Made by a program: the position numbers and the translations under genes
Source of the DNA: Streptomyces exfoliatus
GTDB taxonomy: Bacteria; Actinomycetota; Actinomycetes; Streptomycetales; Streptomycetaceae
Direction of reading: 5' to 3'
DNA length: 64,000 bases
Assembly (NCBI RefSeq): GCF_000725545.1
Contig: NZ_JNZP01000001.1
Location: 62,001-126,000, forward strand
The notes under the pieces: generated by a model
Databases searched by the model: none
Seen by the model: only the letters and a program-made list of their open reading frames with translations
Told to the model about the DNA's origin: nothing
Shown: positions 50,677-61,448 of the stretch, piece after piece
How positions within the stretch are numbered: the stretch's first letter is position 1
Layout: each line of letters opens with the position of its first letter

Positions 50677-51770
50677 GTCATGGAACGTACACCGGTGTCC
50701 CCCGCCGGGCGGCGCCGTGCCACGCGTACGAGCAGCAGTGCCGCGACCACCACGAGCAGCAGACCGCCGCCCACCGTGAGGAGCCACACGGGGATGCCGC
50801 CGGCGACGGTGAGGAGTCGGTCGGTGTACTCGACCTGGCGGTACGGGGTGTCCGCGACGGTCCTCAGACGGTGGTCGTCGTCGATCCGCGCCGGATTCGG
50901 GAACTCCTGCTCCACGACCGTCAGATGCACCGGGCGCCGCCCCGCGAGTCCGGCGAGGGCGCCGTCGGGGCGTTCGATCCGGCCGGCGAAGGTCACCTCG
51001 GGGCGGTCGCCGCCGATGGCGGAGCGGGGTTCCATCCGGTGGTCGGCCAGGATGGAGAGGCCGAGGGTCTGGGAGTTCGCCGCGAGGCGGGAGAGCCGCA
51101 TGGGGTAGACGAGTTCGGGCGAGGCGAAGGTGATGCGGAGGGGTGTCAGTTCGCCCTGGAGGACGGTGTCCTTCTCCTCGGGTGCGAGGCGGACGGCGAC
51201 GTACTCCCACTTCCGGTCCACGTACGGCTGGAGCGCGCCGGTCAGCCGGTCGGGCAGTTCGAAGCCGTGGCTGCGCAGCCAGTCGCCGAGGGCCTCCGGG
51301 TCGGTGGCCGTCAGGCGGGCGACGTCGAAGGGGCCGAGCCGCTCGCGGCCGACGACCCCGACGCCTGCGCCCCTTCCGGGCTGGGCGCCGGCCCCGTCGC
51401 CGTAGCCGCCCGCGAACGGCCAGTCGTCCTCGCGCGGCCAGAAGTGGAAGCGGTCGCGCTGCTCGGGCTCGGTGAGGCGTTCGATCTCGTCGAAGAGCGC
51501 CGGGTCGCCGAGGGTGACGTCGGCCCGGCTCGGCACCGGCATGATCCAGGCGGCGTGCCGGGCGTCGCCGTGGACGTTGAAGCGCATGACGATCGTCTCG
51601 GTGCGGCCGTCCCAGTGGACGGCCGACTCCTCCCGGTCGACGCCGATGCGCTCGGACTTCGACGGGATCATGGCGCCGCAGCCGCAGGCGTACGCCGGTG
51701 CGACGAGCGAACCGAGCTGGAGTGCGAGCAGCGCGACGATGGTGGTCAGGATTCTGTGTGTCCCCCGCAT
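50673..51770 (-). CDS. DUF2330 secreted membrane-anchored protein
   Basis: 365 aa. Signal peptide (TTIVALLALQLGSLVAPAYA) followed by CGCGAMIP, the DUF2330 hallmark, then 'ESAVHWDGRTETIVMRFNVHGDARHAAWIMPVPSRADV', and a C-terminal TM helix (WLLTVGGGLLLVVVAALLLV) with an Arg-rich cytosolic end. Function unknown. Coupled to the downstream O-methyltransferase by an ATGA overlap. Confidence 0.9.
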   Translation of the reverse strand: MRGTHRILTTIVALLALQLGSLVAPAYACGCGAMIPSKSERIGVDREESAVHWDGRTETIVMRFNVHGDARHAAWIMPVPSRADVTLGDPALFDEIERLTEPEQRDRFHFWPREDDWPFAGGYGDGAGAQPGRGAGVGVVGRERLGPFDVARLTATDPEALGDWLRSHGFELPDRLTGALQPYVDRKWEYVAVRLAPEEKDTVLQGELTPLRITFASPELVYPMRLSRLAANSQTLGLSILADHRMEPRSAIGGDRPEVTFAGRIERPDGALAGLAGRRPVHLTVVEQEFPNPARIDDDHRLRTVADTPYRQVEYTDRLLTVAGGIPVWLLTVGGGLLLVVVAALLLVRVARRRPAGDTGVRSMT

Positions 51771-51788
51771 GCGGGGTGGGACGTCATC

Positions 51789-51842
51789 GGTGGTGATCCG
51801 GTTCCGATGCCGGTCGGTGGTGATCCGGTTCCGGCGCCGGTC
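51789..51842. repeat. Two tandem 27-bp repeats upstream of DUF2330
   Basis: GGTGGTGATCCGGTTCCG...GCCGGTC occurs twice (51789-51815 and 51816-51842) with two mismatches, between the P450 stop and the DUF2330 start. Confidence 0.8.
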
Positions 51843-51869
51843 GGGGGTGGACGGAGGGCCGTGGCCGGC

Positions 51870-53117
51870 TCAGGTGCCCGCGCGGACCCGGAGTTCCTTC
51901 ACGCCGTTCAGCCAGGCGGCCCGCAGCCGGCGCGGTTCGCCGGCGAGCGTCAGGTCGGGCAGGGCGTCCGCGACGGCGTTGAAGATGAGCTCGATCTCCT
52001 TGATCGCGAGGGCCTTGCCGAGGCAGAAGTGGGGACCGCCGCCGCCGAAGCCGAGGTGGGGGTTGGGGTCGCGGGTGATGTCGAAGCGTTCGGGGTCGGT
52101 GAACACCTCGGGGTCGTTGTTGGCGGAGGAGTAGAAGAGGCCGATCCGGTCGCCCTTGGCGATCTTCTGCCCGCCGAGTTCGGTGTCCTGGGTCGCGGTC
52201 CGCTGGAAGGAGACCACGGGGGTGGCCCAACGCACGATCTCCTCGGCGGCGGTCGCCGGCCGTTCCCGCTTGAAGCGCTCCCACTCCTCGGGGTGGGTGA
52301 GGAAGGCGTGCATGCCGTGGCTGATGGCGTTGCGGGTGGTCTCGTTGCCGGCGACGGCGAGCAGCAGGACGAAGAACCCGAACTCGTCGGAGGACAGGTT
52401 GCCCTGGCCCTCGGCGGCGACGAGCTGGCTGACGATGTCGGCGGCGGGACATTCCTTGCGGGCCGCGGCCATGTTCATCGAGTAGCCGATGAGCTCCATG
52501 GCGGCCTCGGCGCCTATCTCCTCGGTGATGGCGTATTCGGGGTCGTCGTACGCGACCATCTTGTTCGACCAGTCGAAGATCCGGGAGCGGTCCTCCTGGG
52601 GGACGCCGATGAGTTCGGCGATGGCCTGGAGGGGCAGTTCGACGGCGACCTTGGTGACGAAGTCGAAGGTGCCGTCGGCGTCCGCGCCGCGTTTCGCCTC
52701 GTCGACGATGGCGTGGGCGCGGTCGCGCAGCGCGGTCTCCAGGTTGCGGATCGCCCGGGGGGTGAAGCCCCGCTGGACGATCTGGCGGACCCGGGTGTGC
52801 TCGGGCGGGTCCATGTTGAGCATGATCAGTTTCTGGACCTCGATCTGGTCCCGGGTGATGTGCTCGTTGAAGCGGATGACGGCCGTGTTCTCGTTCGAGG
52901 AGAACAACTCGGGGTGGGTGGAGACGTACCTGACGTCCGCGTGGCGCGTGACGGCCCAGTACCCGGCGTCCTCGAAGCCCGTGATGCCGGGCGGCTGCGG
53001 GCACCACCAGACGGGTGCGGTCTGCCGCAGCCGGGCGAACTCGGGCAGCGGGACGCGGTCGCGGAGCAGATCGGGGTCGGTGGCGTCGAACCCTTCGGGG
53101 ATGTGGGGGCAGGGCAT
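51870..53117 (-). CDS. Cytochrome P450, CYP125/142-like (steroid side-chain type)
   Basis: 415 aa. Haem-binding loop FGGGGPHFCLGKALA, I-helix AGNETTRN, ExxR (EEIVRW) and 'PVVSFQRTAT'. The stretches MLNMDPPEHTRVRQIVQRGFTPRAI and FYSSANNDPEVFTDPERFDITRDPNPHLGFGGGGPHFCLG match the CYP125/CYP142 group that oxidises the cholesterol side chain. The divergent gene is a FadA5-like thiolase, which supports a steroid or branched acyl-CoA substrate. ATG 53117 is chosen over GTG 53126 because a GGAG then has better spacing. Confidence 0.88.
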   Translation of the reverse strand: MPCPHIPEGFDATDPDLLRDRVPLPEFARLRQTAPVWWCPQPPGITGFEDAGYWAVTRHADVRYVSTHPELFSSNENTAVIRFNEHITRDQIEVQKLIMLNMDPPEHTRVRQIVQRGFTPRAIRNLETALRDRAHAIVDEAKRGADADGTFDFVTKVAVELPLQAIAELIGVPQEDRSRIFDWSNKMVAYDDPEYAITEEIGAEAAMELIGYSMNMAAARKECPAADIVSQLVAAEGQGNLSSDEFGFFVLLLAVAGNETTRNAISHGMHAFLTHPEEWERFKRERPATAAEEIVRWATPVVSFQRTATQDTELGGQKIAKGDRIGLFYSSANNDPEVFTDPERFDITRDPNPHLGFGGGGPHFCLGKALAIKEIELIFNAVADALPDLTLAGEPRRLRAAWLNGVKELRVRAGT

Positions 53118-53167
53118 CGGCAACACACTCCATATCTGATGGACCGTCAGGAGGTGTCTGGGAAGTT

Positions 53168-53283
53168 AGTAACGAGTTCTACAAGTAGCAAGAGGCAGAA
53201 CGGGAAGTGTTGCCTCCCGGACCCTTGCGTACCCGCGGTAGCAGTCATAAGACTGCACAGAGAACTAGAACGCGTACTAGTTC
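53168..53283. promoter_or_regulatory. Shared divergent control region of P450 and thiolase
   Basis: GAACTAG (53262-53268) and CTAGTTC (53277-53283) form a palindrome around an 8-bp core AACGCGTA. Near the P450 an AACGAGTT core (53171-53178) partly fits the KstR pattern TnnAACnnGTTnnA. No TetR gene of KstR type is adjacent, so the regulator would act in trans. Confidence 0.5.
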
Positions 53284-53290
53284 CCCGTGA

Positions 53291-55594
<2,304 letters not shown>

Positions 55595-55598
<4 letters not shown>

Positions 55599-56233
55599 GC
55601 CGTCACCGCCAGGGCGCGCTCGGCCGCACGGCCCAGGGCCTGGCGCAGCGCGGCCCGTGCCACCCGCTCGCCCAGGTGCCGGGCGGTGAGCAGGTCCGAC
55701 GTGCCGGGGGCTTCGTCCGGGCCGAGGTCGGAGGGGGACTGGGCCATGGCGCCGACGAAGCCGCCGAGCCGGTTGAGGTCCTCGGGGCTGCCGCCGCTGG
55801 AGTAGATCCAGCCGGGTTCCAGACCGAGCGGCACCCAGGTCATGCCGTGCTGGGCGGCGAAGACGGTCAGGGACAGCAGGGCGTTGTCCTTGTTGCCGTT
55901 CACCCCGGCCGAGTTGGTGAAACCGGCCGCGAGCTTGTCCTGCCAGCCGCGCGCTGCCCAGACCGGCGCGCTCGCCTCGGCGAACCGCTGGAAACCGGCC
56001 GAGGTCGCGCCCATGTAGGTGGGCGAGCCGAACACGATCGCCTCGGCCGCGTCGAGGGCCGACCAGAGTGACTCGTCGAGGGTCGACACGTCCCGCAGAT
56101 CGGCGTGTGCGCGGGGAACGGAGGCTGCGCCCTCGGCGACGGCGGCGGCCTGGCGGGCGGTGTGGCCGTAGCCGCTGTGGTGGGCGATGACGACGGTGAC
56201 GGGTGGGATGGCGAAGCCGGGGACGGCGGACAT
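55595..56233 (-). CDS. Flavodoxin-fold NAD(P)H:quinone reductase-like (WrbA-like)
   Basis: 212 aa. FMN phosphate loop VVIAHHSGYGHTARQAAAVAEG, 'AIVFGSPTYMGATSAGFQRF' and 'LAAGFTNSAGVNGNKDNALLSL' identify the WrbA-like family. Likely reduces quinones or supplies reduced flavin. AGGAGGACACGC precedes ATG 56233. Divergent from a TetR with shared operators; first gene of the operon with the nitronate monooxygenase. Confidence 0.92.
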
Positions 56234-56290
56234 GCGTGTCCTCCTGTGTCGCGGCGGGCTGTGTGCCCGCCGATGCCGAGGACACTAGAC

Positions 56291-56358
56291 GACCGGTCAA
56301 CTAAAAAGCCAGTGGCCGCCATGCCGTTCCCGCCGGAATAGTTGACCGGCCGTATAGT
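56291..56358. promoter_or_regulatory. Operators and promoter between flavoprotein gene and TetR
   Basis: The element TAGTTGACCGG occurs in inverted orientation: GACCGGTCAACTA (56291-56303) and TAGTTGACCGGCC (56339-56351). TATAGT at 56353-56358 lies 8 nt before the TetR ATG, so that message is probably leaderless. Likely TetR operators for both directions. Confidence 0.65.
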
Positions 56359-56365
56359 GACCGCC

Positions 56366-56959
56366 ATGGGACGCACCAGCACGGCACGCGAACGGCTCCT
56401 CGAAGCCACCGGCGACCTCATGCGCAGCCGCGGCTACAGCAGCCTCGGCGTCGCCGAGATCTGCGCCCGCGCTGACGTGAAGAAGGGCAGCTTCTACCAC
56501 TTCTTCGAGTCCAAGCAGGCCCTCACCGTCGAGGTCGTCGACGCCTACTGGCAGGGCGAGCTCGCCTGCTGGAACGGAGCGCTCGCCGGTCCCGAGCCCG
56601 CGCTCGAACGGCTCCGCCGGCTGCTCGACGGCATGGCGGACGTCCAGCGCAGGACGAAGGAGACCTCCGGCACGGTCGACGGCTGCCTTCTCGGAAACCT
56701 CGCCCTGGAGCTGAGTACCCAGGAACCGGGCGTACGGGCCCGCCTGGAGGAGATCTTCGACGAGCAGATCGCCCTGGTGGCGGGGGTCCTCGCCGAGGCG
56801 GCGGCCGAAGGTGCCGTCCCGGCGGACCGGGCCACGCACGCGACCGCCCGCGCGGTCATCGCACAGGTGGAGGGCATGGTCCTTCTCGCCAAGCTCAAGA
56901 ACGACCCGACGGTCATGGACGACCTGTGGCCGCACGCGCTGATGCTGCTCGGCGCGTGA
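56366..56959 (+). CDS. TetR-family regulator of the flavoprotein operon
   Basis: 197 aa. HTH region RERLLEATGDLMRSRGYSSLGVAEICARADVKKGSFYHFFESKQALTVEVV (about 7-57) and a ligand domain with 'TSGTVDGCLLGNLALELS', as in the AcuR/NemR-like TetR_C branch whose members sense electrophiles through a cysteine. That fits control of a quinone/nitronate detoxification operon. ATG 56366 sits at the expected transcription start. Confidence 0.9.
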   Translation: MGRTSTARERLLEATGDLMRSRGYSSLGVAEICARADVKKGSFYHFFESKQALTVEVVDAYWQGELACWNGALAGPEPALERLRRLLDGMADVQRRTKETSGTVDGCLLGNLALELSTQEPGVRARLEEIFDEQIALVAGVLAEAAAEGAVPADRATHATARAVIAQVEGMVLLAKLKNDPTVMDDLWPHALMLLGA

Positions 56960-56988
56960 AAGTCGTGCGCACGGGCCCGGGAACGCCG

Positions 56989-57026
56989 CAGGCCCCGCCC
57001 TCCCTGTACGGGAGGCGGGGCCTTGC
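56989..57026 (+). terminator. Bidirectional terminator after TetR
   Basis: GGCCCCGCC (56991-56999) pairs with GGCGGGGCC (57014-57022), continued by a TCCC/GGGA inner pair; followed by TTGC. Lies between convergent genes. Confidence 0.85.
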
Positions 57027-57051
57027 GGGTGCGCTGTGCGGCGGGTGACTC

Positions 57052-57453
57052 TTAGTACCAGCCGTTGGCCTGCCAGAACGCCCAGGCGGCGTTCGGGGAG
57101 CCGTAGCGCTCGTTCATGTAGTCGAGACCCCACTTGATCTGCGTGGCGGGGTTCGTCTTCCAGTCAGAACCGGCCGAGGACATCTTCGACGCCGGCAGGG
57201 CCTGGACCAGGCCGTAGGCGCCGCTGGACGAGTTGGTGGCCTTGTGGTTCCAGCCGGACTCGTGCGAGACGATCTTGCTGAAGGACGCGTACTGCGAAGC
57301 GGGAACGATCTGTCGGGCGAGCTCCTGCGGGCTGGCGGCGGAAGCCGTGCCCGTCGTGCCCAGCACCGCACCGGACGCGCCCAGCAGCACGGCTGCGGAG
57401 GCGGCGATCTTCTTGTTGCGGGCAGAGACACGAGTGGTGAGCGAGCGGAACAA
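57052..57453 (-). CDS. Secreted lytic transglycosylase (SLT/Rpf-like)
   Basis: 133 aa with signal peptide (IAASAAVLLGASGAVLGTTGTASA). Catalytic Glu in KIVSHESGWNHKATNSSSGAYGLVQALPASKM, followed by 'WKTNPATQIKWGLDYMNERYGSPNAAWAFWQANGWY', the compact transglycosylase domain common in Streptomyces. Cleaves peptidoglycan during growth or germination. The 285 bp upstream hold no recognised riboswitch. Confidence 0.9.
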   Translation of the reverse strand: MFRSLTTRVSARNKKIAASAAVLLGASGAVLGTTGTASAASPQELARQIVPASQYASFSKIVSHESGWNHKATNSSSGAYGLVQALPASKMSSAGSDWKTNPATQIKWGLDYMNERYGSPNAAWAFWQANGWY

Positions 57454-57738
57454 CGTATCGACCTAACGTCGGGAACAAGGGCCGCGCCAGACGATTTCGG
57501 CAAGCCGGAACCAGAGCCCGGGGAACCCGGGAACTGGGGGGGACCGGCCGTCCGAGGCGCTGTGGTGAGCACCGGCTGCCTGGCGACGTCCACCAGACAA
57601 CCAGGGCTGGAACGCCGATGCAACGACCCCCTGTACGAGGGAGGTTCGGACTCGCGGGGGAAGGTCCCGGGGTCGGCCTTGGGACGTTTCCGCAGGTCGT
57701 GGGGGTATCTAGGGTGATTTGGGCTGCTTCGTCGTCTA

Positions 57739-58611
57739 CTATTCCGCGTCGTACGTGACGTAGGTCCTGTGGGGCGCCTCACCCGGGGCGGCCCTCTCCG
57801 GGCCCTCGAATGTGACCTGGGCCTCGAAGTTCGCCCGTCGCGTGGCCCGCCGCAGCGCCTTCAGAAGGGTGCCGCCGATCGTGAGGGTGAGGACGACGGT
57901 CAGGGCGGCCCTGCCGAGGTCCCAGCCGAGGGAGGTCGCCACCACGTAGGCGACGAAACGGACCAGGTTCTCGTCGAGGGGAGCGCCCGGCTGGAACGAG
58001 ACCCCGCTGCTCAGGCCCTGCAGCAGCACCCAGCCCTGCAGATTCATGACCGTCCCGTACGCGAACGCCGCCACGCAGCCGTACGCCGAGAGCATCAGCA
58101 GCTCCCCCCGGCCCCGCAGCCCGTCCGGGCCCGGCAGCAGACCGGCGCCCATCGTGAACCAGCCCATCGACAGCATCTGGAACGGCATCCACGGCCCCAC
58201 ACCGCCCGTGAGCAGGGCCGACGCGAACATCGTCACCGCGCCCAGGACGAAACCGAAGCCCGGCCCGAGGACCCGGCCGCTCAGCACCATCAGGAAGAAC
58301 ATCGGCTCCAGACCGGCCGTCCCCGCACCCAGCGGCCGCAGGGCCGCGCCCACGGCGGCCAGCACCCCCAGCATCGCCACCGCCTTCGCGTCCATCCCGC
58401 AGTCGGCGATCGTCGCCACGACCACGGCGACCAGGAGCGGCAGCAGCGCAGCGAACAGCCACGGCGCGTCCCCGGCGTGCGAGGTGACGGCGGAACCCGC
58501 GTCCGCGAAGAGCGGCCAGCAGAAGGCGATGACCCCGATGAGGGAGACCAGGACGAGAGCGGTGACGGAACGCGGCCCCAGGCGGACAGGGCGTGAGCTT
58601 GTCGTCCTCAC
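57739..58611 (-). CDS. ECF transporter S component (predicted cobalamin/corrinoid, CbrT-like)
   Basis: 290 aa, six to seven hydrophobic segments (VTALVLVSLIGVIAFCWPLF; FAALLPLLVAVVVATIA; MFFLMVLSGRVLGPGFGFVLGAVTMFASALLTGGVGPWMPFQMLSMGWFTMGAGLLPG). The Gly-rich 'LTGGVGPWMPFQML' region is the usual S-component mark for substrate capture. GTG 58611 overlaps the ATPase stop (GTGA). Last gene of the riboswitch operon, so its ligand is most likely cobalamin or a precursor; S-component identity alone does not prove that. Confidence 0.85.
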   Translation of the reverse strand: MRTTSSRPVRLGPRSVTALVLVSLIGVIAFCWPLFADAGSAVTSHAGDAPWLFAALLPLLVAVVVATIADCGMDAKAVAMLGVLAAVGAALRPLGAGTAGLEPMFFLMVLSGRVLGPGFGFVLGAVTMFASALLTGGVGPWMPFQMLSMGWFTMGAGLLPGPDGLRGRGELLMLSAYGCVAAFAYGTVMNLQGWVLLQGLSSGVSFQPGAPLDENLVRFVAYVVATSLGWDLGRAALTVVLTLTIGGTLLKALRRATRRANFEAQVTFEGPERAAPGEAPHRTYVTYDAE

Positions 58612-60314
58612 AGCGCCTCCTCCACCTGCTCGACCGTGAGCCAGTGCTGCGGGGCGAGGATCTTCGCCACCTGCGGCGAGAAGGCGGGGGAGGAGACGAC
58701 GACCTCGGCCGTCGGGCCGTCCGCCACCACCTCGCCGTCCGCGATGATCACCACCCGGTGCGCCAGTTCCGCCGCCAGCTCCACGTCGTGCGTGGCGAGC
58801 ACGATCGCGTGCCCGTCCGCCGCGAGGGAGCGGAGGTGGGTGACCAGCCGGGCCTTCGCCGCGTAGTCCAGACCGCGCGTCGGCTCGTCGAGGAGGAGCA
58901 GGGGCGGGCTGCCGGTCAGGACGACGGCCAGCGCGAGCGTCAGGCGCTGCCCCTCGGACAGGTCCCGCGGATGCGTCCCGTCCGCCACCCCCGGCAGCAG
59001 CTCCGACACCAGCGCCCGGCAGGTCCCGGGCGCCGTGCCGGCGTCCGCGTCGGCCGCGGCGCACTCGGCGGCGACGCTGTCCGCGTACAGCAGGTCACGC
59101 GGCTCCTGCGGGACCAGGCCGACCTGGCGGATCAGCTCGCCGGGGGCGGTGGTGTGCGGGACCCGCCCCGCGACGCGGACGGTGCCGGAGGTCGGGGCGA
59201 TCATGCCGACCAGGGTCGAGAGGAGGGTGGACTTCCCGGCGCCGTTGCGGCCCATGAGCGCGACCGTCTCGCCCGCGTGGACCTGGAGGTCGATGCGGCG
59301 GAGGGCCTCTACGCGGCCGCGGCGGACGGCGAGGGCCTCCACGTGGAGCAGAGGGGTGGGGGTGTCGGATTCGGTGCGGCGCCGTTTGAAGAGGTTGAGT
59401 CCCCCACCCCGCCCCTTCCCGAAACCGGGGGCTCCGCCCCCGGACCCCCGCGCCTCAAACGCCGGCGGGGCTGAATCTCGCAGCCCGGCAAGAAGCCCCG
59501 CAGGGTCCCGCCCCTCCAGTCGCCCCTTCAGCTCGCCCGCCCTCCGCCGCGCGTCCCGCACCGTCAGCGGCAACGGCTCCCAGCCCGCGAGCCGTCCCAG
59601 CGCCACCACCGGCGGATGCACCGGCGACACCGCCATGATCTCCGCGGGGGACCCCATCACACCCTCCGGCAGCAGCAGCACCTGATCCGCGTACTGCACC
59701 ACCCGTTCCAGCCGGTGCTCCGCCAGCAGCACCGTCGTGCCCAGGTCGTGCACCAGCCGCTGGAGGACCGCGAGGACGTCCTCCGCCGCCGACGGGTCGA
59801 GCGCGGACGTCGGCTCGTCGAGGACGAGGACCTTGGGGTGCGGGGTGAGGACGGAGCCGATCGCGACCCGCTGGCGCTGGCCGCCGGAGAGCGTGGCGAT
59901 CGGCCGGTCGCGGAGCTCGGCGAGGCCGAGGAGGTCGAGGGTCTCCTCGACGCGGCGCCGCATGACGGCGGGCGCGAGGCCGAGGGACTCCATCCCGTAC
60001 GCCAGCTCGTCCTCGACCGTGTCGGTGACGAAGTGCGCGGACGGGTCCTGACCGACCGTGCCCACCACGTCCGCGAGCTCGCGCGGCGGATGGGTGCGGG
60101 TGTCGCGGCCGTCGACGGTGACGCGGCCGGTCAACGTGCCGCCGGTGAAGTGCGGGACGAGCCCGGACACCGCGCCGAGGAGCGTCGACTTGCCGACGCC
60201 CGACGGGCCGACGAGCAGGACCAGCTCGCCCTCGGGGACGGTGAGGTCCACGCCCCGCAGGGTCGGTTCCGTATCGTCCTCGTACCTCACCGAGACGTTC
60301 TCGAAGCGGATCAC
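58608..60314 (-). CDS. Fused double ATPase of the ECF transporter (EcfA-EcfA')
   Basis: 568 aa with two complete ABC modules. N-half: GPSGVGKST (36-44), LSGGQRQRVAIGS, LVLDEPTSALD. C-half: GRNGAGKST, LSEGQRLTLALAVV, LLLLDEPTRGLD, 'ATHDVELAAELAHRV'. The linker (about 275-310, SGGGAPGFGKGRGGGLNLFKRRR) is encoded by a common Streptomyces dispersed hairpin repeat. GTG 60314 overlaps the EcfT stop (GTGA) and its own stop overlaps the S-component start. Energises uptake. Confidence 0.93.
   Translation of the reverse strand: MIRFENVSVRYEDDTEPTLRGVDLTVPEGELVLLVGPSGVGKSTLLGAVSGLVPHFTGGTLTGRVTVDGRDTRTHPPRELADVVGTVGQDPSAHFVTDTVEDELAYGMESLGLAPAVMRRRVEETLDLLGLAELRDRPIATLSGGQRQRVAIGSVLTPHPKVLVLDEPTSALDPSAAEDVLAVLQRLVHDLGTTVLLAEHRLERVVQYADQVLLLPEGVMGSPAEIMAVSPVHPPVVALGRLAGWEPLPLTVRDARRRAGELKGRLEGRDPAGLLAGLRDSAPPAFEARGSGGGAPGFGKGRGGGLNLFKRRRTESDTPTPLLHVEALAVRRGRVEALRRIDLQVHAGETVALMGRNGAGKSTLLSTLVGMIAPTSGTVRVAGRVPHTTAPGELIRQVGLVPQEPRDLLYADSVAAECAAADADAGTAPGTCRALVSELLPGVADGTHPRDLSEGQRLTLALAVVLTGSPPLLLLDEPTRGLDYAAKARLVTHLRSLAADGHAIVLATHDVELAAELAHRVVIIADGEVVADGPTAEVVVSSPAFSPQVAKILAPQHWLTVEQVEEAL
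59410..59476. repeat. Dispersed Streptomyces hairpin repeat inside the ATPase gene
   Basis: CCGGGGGC (59425-59432), loop TCC, GCCCCCGG (59436-59443), then CGCCTCAAACGCCGGCGGGG. This is the very frequent intergenic repeat of Streptomyces chromosomes (recalled, not searched). Here it is in frame and codes for the linker between the two ATPase domains. Confidence 0.65.
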
Positions 60315-61432
60315 GCGTTCTCCTTCGGAGCGGGGGCCACGAACGCGGGCAGCAGCCCCACCAGGATCGATACGGCGGGCCAGAGCGGAAGCTCCGGAGC
60401 CTCCAGCGGGACGACCCCGGGGTGCAGCGCCTCCGGGGCGTACGCGTTCGCCCAGATCATCAGGACGGCGACCGCCACCCCCGAACCGGCGACGAGCCAG
60501 GCCCTCGGGCCCCAGCGGTCCGGCCGGTAGCGGGTGCGGACCGTCCGGCGTCCGCCGAGCCGCAGCCCGGCCATGGCCGCCAGGAGCCCGGCGCCGAGCA
60601 GCGGAAGCCCGTACCCCGCGCCCTCGGCGGCGAGCAGCCCGTACGAGCCGGCGCAGACGCCCAGCAGCCCGCCGAGCGTCAGTACGTTCGTGGTGCGCCG
60701 TACGGAGGCCGGGACCAGCGCCGTCCGCCCGTACCCGCGCGCGTCCATCGAGGCGGCGACGGCGATCGACCGTTCGAGCGCGCCCTCCAGGACCGGCAGG
60801 CCGATCTGGAGGACCGCCCGTACGCCGCCGGTGGGGCGGCCGCGCAGCCGGCGGGCGGTACGAAGCCGGGCCACGTCGGCGACCATGTTCGGCGCGAAGG
60901 TCATCGCCACCACCACGGCGACCCCCACCTCGTACAGCGCTCCCGGCAGCGACTTGAGCAGCCGCGCCGGGTTGGCGAGGGCGTTCGCCGCGCCCACGCA
61001 GATCAGCAGGGTCGCCAGCTTGGCTCCGTCGTACAGGGCGAACACCAGCTGTTCGGCCGTCACCCGCCCCCCGATCCGCACCCCCTGCGCCCAGTCGGGC
61101 AGCGGCACTTCGGGCAGCGTGAACAGCTCGTGCGTCCCCGGGATCGGGGAGCCGAGCAGCAGCGAGAAGACGACCCGCAGGAAGACGACGAACAGGCCCA
61201 GCTTCACGAAGGCGCCGTACGAGCGCGCCCAGGGCGCGTCCGTACGGCGGGCCGCCACGACATAGCCGGCGACCCCGACGAGCAGCCCGAGCAGGAGCGG
61301 GTTGGTGGTCCTGGACGCGGCGACGGCGAGGCCGAGCGCCCACAGCCACCAGGCGCCGGCGTGCAGGGCGTTGGCCCGGCTCGCCTCGGGGGCCGCGAAC
61401 GTGCTGAGGCCAGGGCCTGTCTTCTGGATCAT
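60311..61432 (-). CDS. ECF transporter T component (EcfT/CbiQ-like permease)
   Basis: 373 aa. Early helices (WWLWALGLAVAASRTTNPLLLGLLVGVAGYVVAARR), the coupling-helix region with 'SMDARGYGR' and 'ARRLRGRPTGG' (Ala-Arg-Gly type motifs that contact the ATPases), and later helices. The first ~10 codons (MIQKTGPGLS) lie in a MITE-derived sequence; the conserved protein starts around 'RANALHAGAWWLW'. Stop overlaps the ATPase start (GTGA). Confidence 0.9.
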   Translation of the reverse strand: MIQKTGPGLSTFAAPEASRANALHAGAWWLWALGLAVAASRTTNPLLLGLLVGVAGYVVAARRTDAPWARSYGAFVKLGLFVVFLRVVFSLLLGSPIPGTHELFTLPEVPLPDWAQGVRIGGRVTAEQLVFALYDGAKLATLLICVGAANALANPARLLKSLPGALYEVGVAVVVAMTFAPNMVADVARLRTARRLRGRPTGGVRAVLQIGLPVLEGALERSIAVAASMDARGYGRTALVPASVRRTTNVLTLGGLLGVCAGSYGLLAAEGAGYGLPLLGAGLLAAMAGLRLGGRRTVRTRYRPDRWGPRAWLVAGSGVAVAVLMIWANAYAPEALHPGVVPLEAPELPLWPAVSILVGLLPAFVAPAPKENA

Positions 61433-61445
61433 GCCGGGCTCGCCG
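61411..61445. repeat. MITE-end remnant (copy C) at the ecfT start
   Basis: AGGGCCTGTCTTCTGGATCA followed by TGCCGGGCTCG: same family as 44387-44591 and sharing GATCATGCCGGGCTCG exactly with 1953-1968. It supplies the start codon of ecfT. Confidence 0.7.
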
Positions 61446-61448
61446 CGC

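Noticed and set aside
57454..57738. Possible c-di-AMP (ydaO) riboswitch before the transglycosylase gene
   Set aside because: Such genes often have one in Streptomyces, but the expected conserved blocks are not present on the minus strand here.
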